From: an uncultured Eubacterium sp.
Lineage (GTDB): Bacteria; Bacillota; Clostridia; Lachnospirales; Lachnospiraceae
DNA length: 32,363 nucleotides
Direction: 5' to 3'
NCBI GenBank assembly: GCA_947178105.1
Contig: CAMWXD010000049.1
Span: 1-32,363, forward strand
Below are positions 6,496-14,955 of the stretch, piece after piece (the first letter of the stretch is position 1; each line of letters starts with the position of its first letter). The translations under genes were made by a program, and so were the position numbers. The notes below the pieces were generated by a model. The model was not told the DNA's origin and ran no database searches. It saw only the letters and a list, made by a program, of their open reading frames with translations.

Positions 6496-8271
6496 ATGTG
6501 GAACTATATCAGACAATATTTATTTTTTGCAGTCCTTGCAGGCTTATTTATGATCGGCGAGGTGATCATGGACCTGGTTCAGCCGGGCATTATGCGCAGG
6601 ATTGTAGATGATGGGGTGCTTGGTGTGGGCAAGGGCGGCGTCCCCGATTTACACCTGATCTGGATGCTTGGGCTGCAAATGGCGTGCCTTGTCCTGTTTG
6701 GAGGGCTTTGCGGTTCCCTCAACAATGTATTTGTCCATATTTCCAGCCAGAATATCGGCAATGAGATGCGCAAGGATTGCTTCCGCAGGATTATGGCTTT
6801 TTCCTTTCCGCAGCTTGACCGCTTCGGCACTGGTTCCCTGGTGACGAGGGTGACGAACGATATTACGCAGGTGCAGGCGTTTGTCTCCCTGTTTGTGCGC
6901 GGAATGATCCGCACCTTGCTTCTCACTTTCGGAAGTATGTATTGTATGTTCCGGCTGAATCTGCATTTTGGATTGATTGTACTGTGTGCGTTTCCATTTT
7001 TGATCGGTGTGATCCTGTTTTGCCTGTGGAAAGCAAACCCGCTGTTTTCCAAATTGCAGGCACAGCTTGACGCCATGAACGCCATTATGCAGGAGGATGT
7101 GTCTGGCATCCGCATCATAAAGGCATGTGTCAGGGAAGCTTATGAAAAGCTGCGCTTTGGGAAAGCAAATGACGAACTGACGCAGACGCAGTTGCGTACG
7201 CTGGTAATTTTCGCATTTATGAATCCCCTTACCAATGCGCTGATGTATGTAACCGTTACGATTCTTTTGCTGGCAGGGGCGATGGAAGCAGGAAACGGCA
7301 GCGCCACGCCGGGATCTGTGATGGCTGCGATTACCTACACTACGCAGCTCCTTAATGGCATTTTGATGCTTGTGATGTTGTTTCAGAATATTTCCAGGGG
7401 AAATGCTTCCTGGAAACGGGTAAAAGAACTGCTGAGCAGTACACCGGAGCTCAGGGAGGGAACTTTTGACGGGAAAACCAAGGTACAAGGTGAAATCGAA
7501 TTTCGCAACGTTTCGTTTGCCTATCCTGGAAGCAGCCAAAATGTGCTTTCACAGATCAATCTAACCATACATAAAGGGGAAACCGTGGCAATTCTGGGAG
7601 CGACCGGATGCGGCAAAACAACATTGGCAAGCCTGATTCCTCGTTTTTACGATGCAGGCAGCGGCACGGTTTTGGTGGATGGAATCGACGTAAAGGAATA
7701 CCAGCAGGAGGCGCTTCGGGATAAAATTGCGGTAGCGATGCAAAAAAGCGAGCTGTTTTGTGCGGCGATTGGAGAAAATATTGCATGGGGGCTGCCGGGA
7801 GCGGATCGGATGTCGATAAAATCCGCAGCTTCGATCGCACAGGCGGACGGCTTTATTTCTTCCCTGGCGGATGGATACGGGACTGCCGTTGCAGAGCGCG
7901 GTATGAGCCTGTCTGGCGGACAAAAGCAGCGGATTTCGATTGCAAGGGCTGTCCTCAAGCCTGCTGAAATCTTTATTTTTGACGATTCCACCAGTGCGCT
8001 TGACCTGAAAACCGAGGCGGATTTGTATTTGGCGCTGAAAGAGTCGCACCCTGACAGCACGAAGATCATCATTGCGCAGAGGATTGCCTCTGTGCGCACC
8101 GCAGACAGGATTGTTGTTTTGGAAAGCGGCAGTATTTCAGCCTGCGGCACGCATGAGGAATTGCTTCAATCCTGTCAGGCTTATCAGGATATTTACCATT
8201 CTCAAATAGGAGAGGATCATATCGGAGAGGAGGCGTTTCAAAATGAGTACAGGCGAGAATCGTTGGCGTAA
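6496..8271 (+). CDS. heterodimeric ABC exporter subunit, degenerate ATP site
   Basis: This is a 591-residue fused permease-ATPase: six transmembrane helices (about 1-310) then a nucleotide-binding domain. Walker A is GATGCGKTT (from about 368) and the signature is LSGGQKQR (472). Walker B ends FIFDDS, so the catalytic Glu is replaced by Asp (497), and the switch His is replaced by Gln (528, IIAQRIAS). These changes mark the non-hydrolysing half of heterodimeric exporters of the BmrCD/TM287-288 type. The start at 6496 is chosen by the GGAGGGAAAG ribosome binding site; an in-frame ATG at 6343 would add 51 residues that look non-coding and overlap the terminator hairpin. It overlaps the partner gene by 29 bases. 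The likely role is multidrug or peptide export across the cytoplasmic membrane. Confidence 0.95.
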   Translation: MWNYIRQYLFFAVLAGLFMIGEVIMDLVQPGIMRRIVDDGVLGVGKGGVPDLHLIWMLGLQMACLVLFGGLCGSLNNVFVHISSQNIGNEMRKDCFRRIMAFSFPQLDRFGTGSLVTRVTNDITQVQAFVSLFVRGMIRTLLLTFGSMYCMFRLNLHFGLIVLCAFPFLIGVILFCLWKANPLFSKLQAQLDAMNAIMQEDVSGIRIIKACVREAYEKLRFGKANDELTQTQLRTLVIFAFMNPLTNALMYVTVTILLLAGAMEAGNGSATPGSVMAAITYTTQLLNGILMLVMLFQNISRGNASWKRVKELLSSTPELREGTFDGKTKVQGEIEFRNVSFAYPGSSQNVLSQINLTIHKGETVAILGATGCGKTTLASLIPRFYDAGSGTVLVDGIDVKEYQQEALRDKIAVAMQKSELFCAAIGENIAWGLPGADRMSIKSAASIAQADGFISSLADGYGTAVAERGMSLSGGQKQRISIARAVLKPAEIFIFDDSTSALDLKTEADLYLALKESHPDSTKIIIAQRIASVRTADRIVVLESGSISACGTHEELLQSCQAYQDIYHSQIGEDHIGEEAFQNEYRRESLA

Positions 8272-10054
8272 TATTCCCGGCGTGATAAACCGGAACGAAC
8301 GCTTTGCAGAGGCGGAACACGCTGACAATACTGGTGAGACGGCAAAGCGGATCGTCACTTACTTTATGCGTGAAAAATCACTGGTGGCCTGTATGCTGGT
8401 GATTGTTGTATTTGGCACGTTGTGCGGCATTTATGCGCCGAGCATCCAAAGCAGCGCCGTTGATATGATTGCCGGAAAAAAAGCAGGCGTCCTTTCCCAT
8501 ACGCTGCTGCTGATGCTTTTTGTTTATCTGCTTTACAGCGGCTGCGGGTTATTACAGGGATTATGCAGTGCTCGGCTTGGACAAAACGTAGTAAAACGGA
8601 TGCGGGAGGAACTGTTTGGACAGATCGTGGAGCTGCCTGTTCGTTATCTTGATACACATTCTCATGGAGACGTCATGAGCAGGATGACCAATGACATCGA
8701 AAATATTTCTACCACCGTCTCGCAGTCTCTGCCTTCGCTGTTTTCGGGTGTGCTTACGATCATCGGCACCGCGGCAATGATGCTTTGGTACTGTTGGCAG
8801 CTCGCGCTTCTCAGCCTTGCGACTGTCTTACTGACAGTGCTGGCAACCAAGATCCTTTCAGGAAGGGTGCGCAAATTTTCACGCCAGCGCCAAATACTGC
8901 TCGGACAGTTGAACGGAACCGTTGAAGAAATGGTTTCCGGGTATCGCACCGTTGTTGCATACAATCATCAGCATATCACGACGGATGATTTTTGCAGCAC
9001 GGCGGATTCCCTTACAAAAGCCGGGATTAAAACGGATATTTTCAGCGGTGTAATGGGGCCGGTCATGAACTGTATCGGGAATATCGGGTTTGTTTTGATT
9101 GCTGCTTTTGGCGGATACTTTTCTGTGCACGGGCTGATATCGGTGGGCGTGATTTCTGCTTTTATAGTCTATGCAAAACAGTTCAGCCGACCGATCAATG
9201 AAATTGCGCAGATTTATGGGCAGCTCCAGACGGCAGTTGCCGGCGCGGAGCGGGTCTTTGCCGTGCTGGATGAGGAAGAGGAGGATAGAAACGGCGAGGC
9301 GCTTGCGAAGCAGGAAAAAGCAGAAATCACATTCCAAAATGTGCGTTTTTGTTATGAAGCAAACAACCCGGTCATCAGGAATTTTACACTGACTGTCCCG
9401 AACGGTAAAAAAGTGGCGCTGGTCGGCGCAACAGGGAGCGGAAAAACCACAATCGTCAATCTGCTTATGCGGTTTTATGAGACAGAGCAGGGAGAGATCT
9501 GTATCAACGGACAGAATATACGGGAGGTTGCAATGGACAGCCTGCGGCAGAACGTCGCGATCGTGTTGCAGGACACCGTCTTGTTTTCCGATACGGTTCG
9601 CAGCAATCTTGCCTACGGAAATGCTGCAGCAACAGATGCGCAGTTGGCGGCAGCGGTAGAAATGAGCCAGTGCCGGGAAATGATTGGGCTTCTCCCGCAG
9701 GGATATGACACCGTGCTTGCCGCTTGTGGCGCAAAGATCAGCCAAGGGCAGCGGCAGCTCCTTGCCATTGCCCGTGCATTTGTAGCCGATCCTAAAATCC
9801 TCATTCTGGATGAAGCGACATCCAATGTGGATACCCGTACCGAAAAAGCGATACAGGATGCCATGCAGCGCGTGATGCAGGGGCGCACCTCCATCGTGAT
9901 CGCGCACCGCCTTTCTACGATTCGGGACTCCGACCTGATCGTTGTTATGGATCACGGCGAGATCGTAGAAAGCGGCGGCCATAAGGCGCTCCTTGCCAAA
10001 AGGGGCAAATACTATGAGCTGTATATGGCCCAGTATGCGGGATTTGCGACCTGA
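8243..10054 (+). CDS. heterodimeric ABC exporter subunit, catalytic ATP site
   Basis: This is a 603-residue partner of the preceding gene, with a longer N-terminal cytoplasmic segment (about 45 residues) before six transmembrane helices and the ATPase domain. Walker A is GATGSGKTT (K401). Walker B is ILILDEATSNVD with Glu 524 intact, and switch His 555 is present (IAHR). Its signature is ISQGQRQ (about 499-505) instead of LSGGQ. In the sandwich dimer this defective signature faces the Asp/Gln site of the other subunit. The two genes together therefore make one intact and one degenerate ATP site, as expected for a true pair. The ATG at 8243 follows GGAGAGGAGG and lies inside the upstream coding region, which suggests coupled translation. 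The substrate is not readable. Confidence 0.95.
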   Translation: MSTGENRWRNIPGVINRNERFAEAEHADNTGETAKRIVTYFMREKSLVACMLVIVVFGTLCGIYAPSIQSSAVDMIAGKKAGVLSHTLLLMLFVYLLYSGCGLLQGLCSARLGQNVVKRMREELFGQIVELPVRYLDTHSHGDVMSRMTNDIENISTTVSQSLPSLFSGVLTIIGTAAMMLWYCWQLALLSLATVLLTVLATKILSGRVRKFSRQRQILLGQLNGTVEEMVSGYRTVVAYNHQHITTDDFCSTADSLTKAGIKTDIFSGVMGPVMNCIGNIGFVLIAAFGGYFSVHGLISVGVISAFIVYAKQFSRPINEIAQIYGQLQTAVAGAERVFAVLDEEEEDRNGEALAKQEKAEITFQNVRFCYEANNPVIRNFTLTVPNGKKVALVGATGSGKTTIVNLLMRFYETEQGEICINGQNIREVAMDSLRQNVAIVLQDTVLFSDTVRSNLAYGNAAATDAQLAAAVEMSQCREMIGLLPQGYDTVLAACGAKISQGQRQLLAIARAFVADPKILILDEATSNVDTRTEKAIQDAMQRVMQGRTSIVIAHRLSTIRDSDLIVVMDHGEIVESGGHKALLAKRGKYYELYMAQYAGFAT

Positions 10055-10167
10055 TAAAGAGGTATGAAATGGTTGCGGCGTTGTCCGGTAAATGGAAAGA
10101 GAGGAGAAGTGAGTGCGCAGGGATGCAGATATAAACAATACGAATCATGGAAAGGATGGAATGTACT

Positions 10168-11085
10168 ATGGAAATTAAGGAATGGAAATATGAAGATTTT
10201 CCGGAATTTGATGAGTCTGTAGAAGGTACCGTTGTACTTGTTACGACAGGAGATGAACCGGGCTGCCGTTATACCGGACAGCATGTGGAGTATGTAAAGG
10301 AAGGCGGAGTACCTTTGCATATGGAAATCCTCACGCCTTTTACAAGAAATAAGCAGGAGGGTGTGTACCCTTGCGTTGTGTTTGTGCAGGGTTCCGCATG
10401 GATGCAGCAGGATGTTCTGGTAAACATTCCTCTTTATGCGCGGCTGGCGGAAAGAGGGTATATTGTTGCTATTGTGGAATACAGGCATTCCGGGATAGCG
10501 CCTTATCCAGCCCAGGCAGTGGATGCGAGAAATGCAATCCGCTACATTAGGTCTCATGCAGAGGAACTTCATGTGAATCCGGATAAAATGATCTTAGCTG
10601 GTGATTCTTCAGGAGGACATACAGCCATGTTCGGAGGGCTGCGCCACAATGATGATTCGGACGAGAACCGGTTTCCAGGTATCTCGGCGGAAGTAAATGG
10701 AATCATAAATTATTATGGGTCGGTCAGTGTACTTTTTGAAGATGCAAACCCCTCTACACGGAACCACAAGCTTCCAGACAGTCCGGAAGGAATGGAGATG
10801 GGCGGAGTGAATCTAAGGGAAAGGCCGGATTTGTGTGAAGAGCTTTCAGCAGAGTGCCATATCAATGCAGATACGGATCTTGCGCCGGTGTTGATTTTCC
10901 ATGGGACAAAAGACCGTATCGTGCATACGCGCCAAAGCGTGGATTTATATCGAAAAATGAAAGCGGCGGGGAAAGAGGTGCAGTTATATCTTATCAAAGG
11001 CGCAGATCACAGCGGCGCTGAGTTTTGGACGCCGGAAGTCATTGATATTGCAGATACATTTATCAAAAAGTGCTTTCGGGCATGA
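10168..11085 (+). CDS. alpha/beta hydrolase (esterase/lipase type)
   Basis: This is a soluble serine hydrolase of about 305 residues. The nucleophile elbow is LAGDSSGGH (Ser 147 from this start), the acid is probably Asp 249 in FHGTKDRIVH and the base His 281 in KGADHSG. The oxyanion region VVFVQGSAW replaces the HGG motif of hormone-sensitive-lipase relatives and resembles BD-FAE/carboxylesterase-like enzymes that deacetylate or de-esterify small substrates. No signal peptide is present. The start is uncertain: ATGs at 10147, 10156 and 10168 are in frame; AAAGGA (10151-10156) best serves 10168 although the spacing is long. The ORF begins 113 bases after the ABC gene with no terminator between, so it could ride on that transcript. 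A substrate cannot be named. Confidence 0.9.
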   Translation: MEIKEWKYEDFPEFDESVEGTVVLVTTGDEPGCRYTGQHVEYVKEGGVPLHMEILTPFTRNKQEGVYPCVVFVQGSAWMQQDVLVNIPLYARLAERGYIVAIVEYRHSGIAPYPAQAVDARNAIRYIRSHAEELHVNPDKMILAGDSSGGHTAMFGGLRHNDDSDENRFPGISAEVNGIINYYGSVSVLFEDANPSTRNHKLPDSPEGMEMGGVNLRERPDLCEELSAECHINADTDLAPVLIFHGTKDRIVHTRQSVDLYRKMKAAGKEVQLYLIKGADHSGAEFWTPEVIDIADTFIKKCFRA

Positions 11086-11159
11086 AAGAGGGCATGAGAA
11101 AGAAACGAAGATAAGCTGTTCGCGCTGCTGCAAATCCGATAAAAAATCAAGATTTCAGC

Positions 11160-11189
11160 TTGACATTTCCAAAGATTTTTTGTTATACT
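11160..11189 (+). promoter_or_regulatory. strong sigma-A promoter ahead of MATE leader
   Basis: Consensus TTGACA (11160-11165), an 18-bp spacer and TATACT (11184-11189) predict a start near 11196. That is only about 13 bases before the terminator hairpin at 11209, and 125 bases before the MATE-fusion ATG. Confidence 0.75.
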
Positions 11190-11208
11190 ATCTGAGTCGA
11201 ACAGCAAA

Positions 11209-11248
11209 AAGGGCGTAGAATCACGACGGTTCTGCGCCCTTGTTTTTT
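11209..11248 (+). terminator. strong intrinsic terminator in the MATE-fusion leader
   Basis: A 14-bp stem (AAGGGCGTAGAATC, 11209-11222, with 11228-11241, two G-U pairs) closes a 5-base loop ACGAC and is followed by GTTTTTT. It would also stop transcripts coming from the hydrolase gene. Because a consensus promoter starts just upstream, it can act as an attenuator for the MATE gene or release a short RNA of about 50 bases. Loop bases ACGACG (11223-11228) are complementary to CGTCGT (11254-11259). Confidence 0.85.
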
Positions 11249-11320
11249 ATGTTCGTCGTAGTTTTCAGGCAGCTTTCTCTCTAAGAAAGACTCCAAAATA
11301 TTTTTATTTAGGAGGAATCT

Positions 11321-13315
11321 ATGAACCAGTTAGAAACCAGTCAATTTTTAGGGACAGAAAAAATATCAAAGCTGATGTTGAAATTTTCCATTCCCTGCGT
11401 GTTATCTCTTTTAGTAAGTGCACTTTATAATATTGTTGACCAGATTTTTATTGGCAACAGTGAGCTGAGCGCCCTTGGAAATGCGGCAACAGGCGTTGTG
11501 TTTCCTATTTTCATCATTGCGCAGGCATTTGCATGGTGTTTTGGGGACGGCTGTGCAGCGTATCTGAACATCTGCCAAGGAAAAAAGGATACAAAATCGG
11601 CGCACAGGGCGATCGGTACAGGCATTCTTGCAACGGTTCTTGCAAGCTTTGTGCTGATTGCAATTTTCTTTCCGCTGAAAACGCAGCTTTTAACCTTGTT
11701 TGGGGCATCGGACAATACGATTGGTATGGCGGTGGAGTATTTTAATATTATTTTAGCGTTTTTCCCGGTGTATATGCTGTCAAACATGATGAACGCTGTG
11801 ATCCGTGCAGACGGAAGCCCTGCATGGTCAATGGCATCTATGCTGCTTGGGGCTGTAACCAATATTATATTAGACCCTGTGTTTATCTTTGGGCTGCGTT
11901 GGGGTATGAAAGGGGCAGCGCTTGCCACTGTGATCGGGCAGTGCGTTTCCTTTATCATCAGCCTGATTTATTTTTTCCGTACCAAAACCTTTCAGCTTTG
12001 CAGGGAAAGCTTTATCCCTGATTTTAAGGCATTTTCAGGGGCATTAAAGCTTGGCATGTCTTCGTTTGTCACACAGATGACGATTGTAATTATCTCGCTC
12101 GTCTGCAACATTATGCTGGCGAAATATGGCGCAAGGTCGCAGTACGGCGTGGACATTCCGATTGCGATTATCGGAATTGAAAGCAAGGTCTTTACGGTGG
12201 TGATTAACCTGGTCGTAGGAATTGTGCTTGGGTGCCAGCCGATTATCGGGTACAATATCGGTGCGAAAAATCATGGCAGGGTAAAATCGTTATACAGGTC
12301 GATTCTTATGTGCACCGTTATCATTGGCGTCGTTTCCACTGCATTGTTTGAATTTGCGCCGCGGGCGGTTGTCGGCATTTTTGGGACGCCTACCAATATT
12401 CCAAATCCAGAAGATTATTGGATCTTTGCGGAGAAAACGTTTCGGATTTTTCTTTCGCTTGTTACATTTACCTGTATGATTAAAATGACCTCGATTTTCT
12501 TTCAGGCAGTCGGCAAGCCGGTACAGGCGGTGATTTCGTCCATGATCCGGGATATTGTCTGCTTTGTTCCGCTGATTCTGATTCTGCCGGCATTCTTCGG
12601 CATCGAGGGGATTTTATTTGCAGCTCCCGCAGCAGATTTCATTGCAATGCTTGTAGCTTTAGCATTGACCGTTTCGTTTTTAAGATCGTTAAAGGAAAAG
12701 CCGGATGCAGAGACGGCGCCTGCTGCCTTGGCTCCTTCAAAAGAAGGCGTTATTATTACGATTGCAAGAGAACATGGCTCTTCTGGCAAGCAGATCGGGA
12801 AATTAGTCTCTGAACGGCTTGGGATACCGTTTTACTATAAGGAAATGACCGTGCTTGCCGCGCAGGAAAGCGGCTTGGACAGGGAATTTATTTCTGATCT
12901 TAATGCCAACTCTCCTGCTGTGCTCCACAGCCTTTATCTTAGTACCGACGTGGTGCAGCAGGCAATGATCGCCCAGGAGAAAGTAATTAAAAAAATTGCA
13001 GAGCAGGGAAGCTGCGTTATCGTAGGCAGGGCTGCGGATTATGTGCTGCGCAATTATAAGGATGTTGTGAATGTGTTTGTATACGCGCCTGAAAAATTCC
13101 GGATCCAGCGGGTGATGGAAGTGTATGGGGACAGCAGGGAAGAAGCAAAAAAGAATATCCGCCGTTCGGATGAGGCAAGGGCGGCGTACTATAAGAATAT
13201 TTCTGGAAATACATGGGGTGATAAGAAAAACTACGGTTTTTTGATCGACAGCTCAGTCGGCGTTGAGCGGTGTGCAAAAGCCATATACGAGTATGTCCAG
13301 AACATAGCGGGATAA
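11321..13315 (+). CDS. MATE transporter fused to cytidylate-kinase-like domain
   Basis: This is a 664-residue two-part protein. Residues about 1-455 are a complete MATE-type multidrug/toxin antiporter: twelve hydrophobic helices in two related halves, starting with SKLMLKFSIPCVLSLL. A short Pro/Ala-rich linker follows. From about 475 to the end is a P-loop domain of the cytidylate kinase-like family (Cytidylate_kin2): ITIAREHGSSGKQIGKLV is the phosphate-binding loop, VIVGRAADYVL the second conserved block, and RAAYYKNISGNTWGD the lid/Arg region, ending FLIDSSVG. MATE proteins are normally about 450 residues and the kinase-like domain is usually free-standing. The junction is in frame with no internal start having a good ribosome binding site, so the fusion looks real. 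AGGAGG precedes the ATG. Transport is probably Na+- or H+-driven at the cytoplasmic membrane; the role of the kinase-like domain is unknown. Confidence 0.92.
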   Translation: MNQLETSQFLGTEKISKLMLKFSIPCVLSLLVSALYNIVDQIFIGNSELSALGNAATGVVFPIFIIAQAFAWCFGDGCAAYLNICQGKKDTKSAHRAIGTGILATVLASFVLIAIFFPLKTQLLTLFGASDNTIGMAVEYFNIILAFFPVYMLSNMMNAVIRADGSPAWSMASMLLGAVTNIILDPVFIFGLRWGMKGAALATVIGQCVSFIISLIYFFRTKTFQLCRESFIPDFKAFSGALKLGMSSFVTQMTIVIISLVCNIMLAKYGARSQYGVDIPIAIIGIESKVFTVVINLVVGIVLGCQPIIGYNIGAKNHGRVKSLYRSILMCTVIIGVVSTALFEFAPRAVVGIFGTPTNIPNPEDYWIFAEKTFRIFLSLVTFTCMIKMTSIFFQAVGKPVQAVISSMIRDIVCFVPLILILPAFFGIEGILFAAPAADFIAMLVALALTVSFLRSLKEKPDAETAPAALAPSKEGVIITIAREHGSSGKQIGKLVSERLGIPFYYKEMTVLAAQESGLDREFISDLNANSPAVLHSLYLSTDVVQQAMIAQEKVIKKIAEQGSCVIVGRAADYVLRNYKDVVNVFVYAPEKFRIQRVMEVYGDSREEAKKNIRRSDEARAAYYKNISGNTWGDKKNYGFLIDSSVGVERCAKAIYEYVQNIAG

Positions 13316-13335
13316 GCTTTCGAGGCCGCGGGGCG

Positions 13336-13357
13336 ATTTAAACAGAATTTAAACAGA
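13336..13357 (+). repeat. 11-bp tandem duplication
   Basis: ATTTAAACAGA occurs twice in immediate succession just after the MATE-fusion gene. Further on, GATGTGAG-type words recur three times between about 13449 and 13492. The stretch 13316-13609 otherwise holds only AT-rich sequence and the hairpin at 13501. Confidence 0.6.
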
Positions 13358-13500
13358 ATTGCAAATTTTTGTTGTAAAATATAGTTATATATGTTATATT
13401 TAGTTGTACGTGATGAACAGCCAAAGATGATATTTTAAAATCTGTTGGAAGATGTGAGAAAACAAAATGTGAGAAAATAAAATAAGATGTGAGCGTAAAG

Positions 13501-13532
13501 AGGGGCTGTCTTTTTAGTGACAGTCCTTTCTT
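13501..13532 (+). terminator. hairpin upstream of M18 aminopeptidase gene
   Basis: AGGGGCTGTC (13501-13510) pairs with GACAGTCCTT (13519-13528), including two G-U pairs, around an 8-base loop, followed by TCTT. The U-tract is imperfect. It could terminate the MATE transcript, or attenuate the aminopeptidase gene if a promoter lies in the AT-rich stretch at 13360-13410. Confidence 0.5.
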
Positions 13533-13609
13533 AAAATCATAAGGAATGGATGGAAAGCATTGCGCAGATGACTGACAGTTGCGGATCAATAAAAAATGGG
13601 GGATGAGAG

Positions 13610-14923
13610 ATGTATAAGAAAATATCGAAGGAGATGGCGGCATTTTTGAAGGAATGCCCGACGGCGTTTCATGCAGTAGCAAAGATCGTAAGGGTGCTGG
13701 AAAGAAACGGATATACGAGATTAAAAGAACAGGAAGAATGGGTGATGAAGCCCGGCGGGAGCTATTATGTAACAAGAAATGATTCGAGTGTGATTGCCTT
13801 TCGCATTGGAACCAAGCTTTCGGATTATTGCTTTCACATTGCGGCGTCCCACAGTGATTATCCGACTTTTAAGATTAAGGAACATGCAGAGATTGAGGGA
13901 AAGGGCAAGTATATGCAGTTAAATACGGAAGGGTATGGCGGAATGATCTGCTCCACGTGGTTTGACCGCCCGCTTTCCGTGGCAGGCAGAGTCCTTGTAA
14001 AGGAAAAAGACCATTTTATTACAAAGCTGATCCATATCGACCGTGATTTGGTGATGATACCAAGCGTGGCTATCCATATGAACCGGGCGGTAAATGACGG
14101 ATATGCGTATAACAAGCAGGTGGACATGCTTCCGTTATTTGGCGGAGCGGGCATCAAAAAGGGTGATTTTAAGAAGCTGGTGGCGAAAGCGGCGGATGTC
14201 CCTGAGGGATCTGTCTACGGAAGCGACCTGTACCTGTATAACAGGCAGGAGCCGTCTGTATGGGGTGCACAGGAGGAATTTATATCTTCTCCGCATCTTG
14301 ACGACCTGCAGTGTGCTTATGCGTCCTTAAAAGGCTTTTTGGCAGGACAGCACGAAAAAAACGTCAGCGTGTATGCCTGTTTTGATAATGAAGAGGTAGG
14401 CTCCGCTACAAAGCAGGGGGCAGGCTCTACCTTTTTGTATGATGTCTTAAGGCGCATTAACAGGTGCCTGGAACGGCCGGAGGAAGATTATTACCGTGCT
14501 GTCGCAGGCAGCTTTCTGTTAAGCGCGGACAACGCCCATGCAGTGCACCCGAATCACCCAGAAAAAACCGATGTCGAAAACTGCGTGTATATGAATGAGG
14601 GAATCGTTATAAAATCCCATGCGGGGCAAAAGTATACGTCTGATGCGGTAAGTATTGCGCTGTTTCGGGATCTGTGTGAAAAAGCAGGCGTTCCGGTACA
14701 GTTCTTTGCAAACCGTTCCGACGAAGCGGGCGGAAGTACGCTTGGAAATATTTCCTCTGGAAAAGTCTCAATGAATGCTGTAGATATTGGACTGCCGCAG
14801 CTTGCGATGCATTCTGCATATGAAACGGCGGGGATTAAGGATACCTGCTATATGATCAAGGCTGTGAAACAGTTTTATTCCACACATTTTTATGAAAAAA
14901 ACGGAAGTATTTTGAAGGGCTGA
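13610..14923 (+). CDS. M18 family aminopeptidase
   Basis: This is a cytosolic dinuclear-zinc metallopeptidase of 437 residues, the normal length for bacterial M18 enzymes. These enzymes release N-terminal residues, often Asp/Glu, from peptides. Putative metal ligands and catalytic residues by family analogy: H81 and D83 in AASHSDYP, D231 in SPHLDDLQ, E261/E262 in FDNEEVGS, D307 in SADNAHAVHPN and H401 in QLAMHSAYE. All family blocks are present, so the enzyme should be active. GGGGGATGAG precedes the ATG at 13610. It is followed after 32 bases by the AAA/nuclease-like gene on the same strand. Its job is most likely general peptide turnover. Confidence 0.95.
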   Translation: MYKKISKEMAAFLKECPTAFHAVAKIVRVLERNGYTRLKEQEEWVMKPGGSYYVTRNDSSVIAFRIGTKLSDYCFHIAASHSDYPTFKIKEHAEIEGKGKYMQLNTEGYGGMICSTWFDRPLSVAGRVLVKEKDHFITKLIHIDRDLVMIPSVAIHMNRAVNDGYAYNKQVDMLPLFGGAGIKKGDFKKLVAKAADVPEGSVYGSDLYLYNRQEPSVWGAQEEFISSPHLDDLQCAYASLKGFLAGQHEKNVSVYACFDNEEVGSATKQGAGSTFLYDVLRRINRCLERPEEDYYRAVAGSFLLSADNAHAVHPNHPEKTDVENCVYMNEGIVIKSHAGQKYTSDAVSIALFRDLCEKAGVPVQFFANRSDEAGGSTLGNISSGKVSMNAVDIGLPQLAMHSAYETAGIKDTCYMIKAVKQFYSTHFYEKNGSILKG

Positions 14924-14955
14924 TATGTTGGATGCAGAAGGAATGAAAATAAGAA

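Noticed and set aside
6649..7539. 296-codon minus-strand open frame opposite the first exporter gene
   Set aside because: It is a low-quality His/Gln/Lys-rich translation antisense to a membrane domain, without a ribosome binding site.
8879..10138. 419-codon open frame on the minus strand opposite the second ABC exporter gene
   Set aside because: It is antisense to conserved ATPase motifs in a strong plus-strand gene. Long antisense frames are common opposite such genes, and its product resembles no family.
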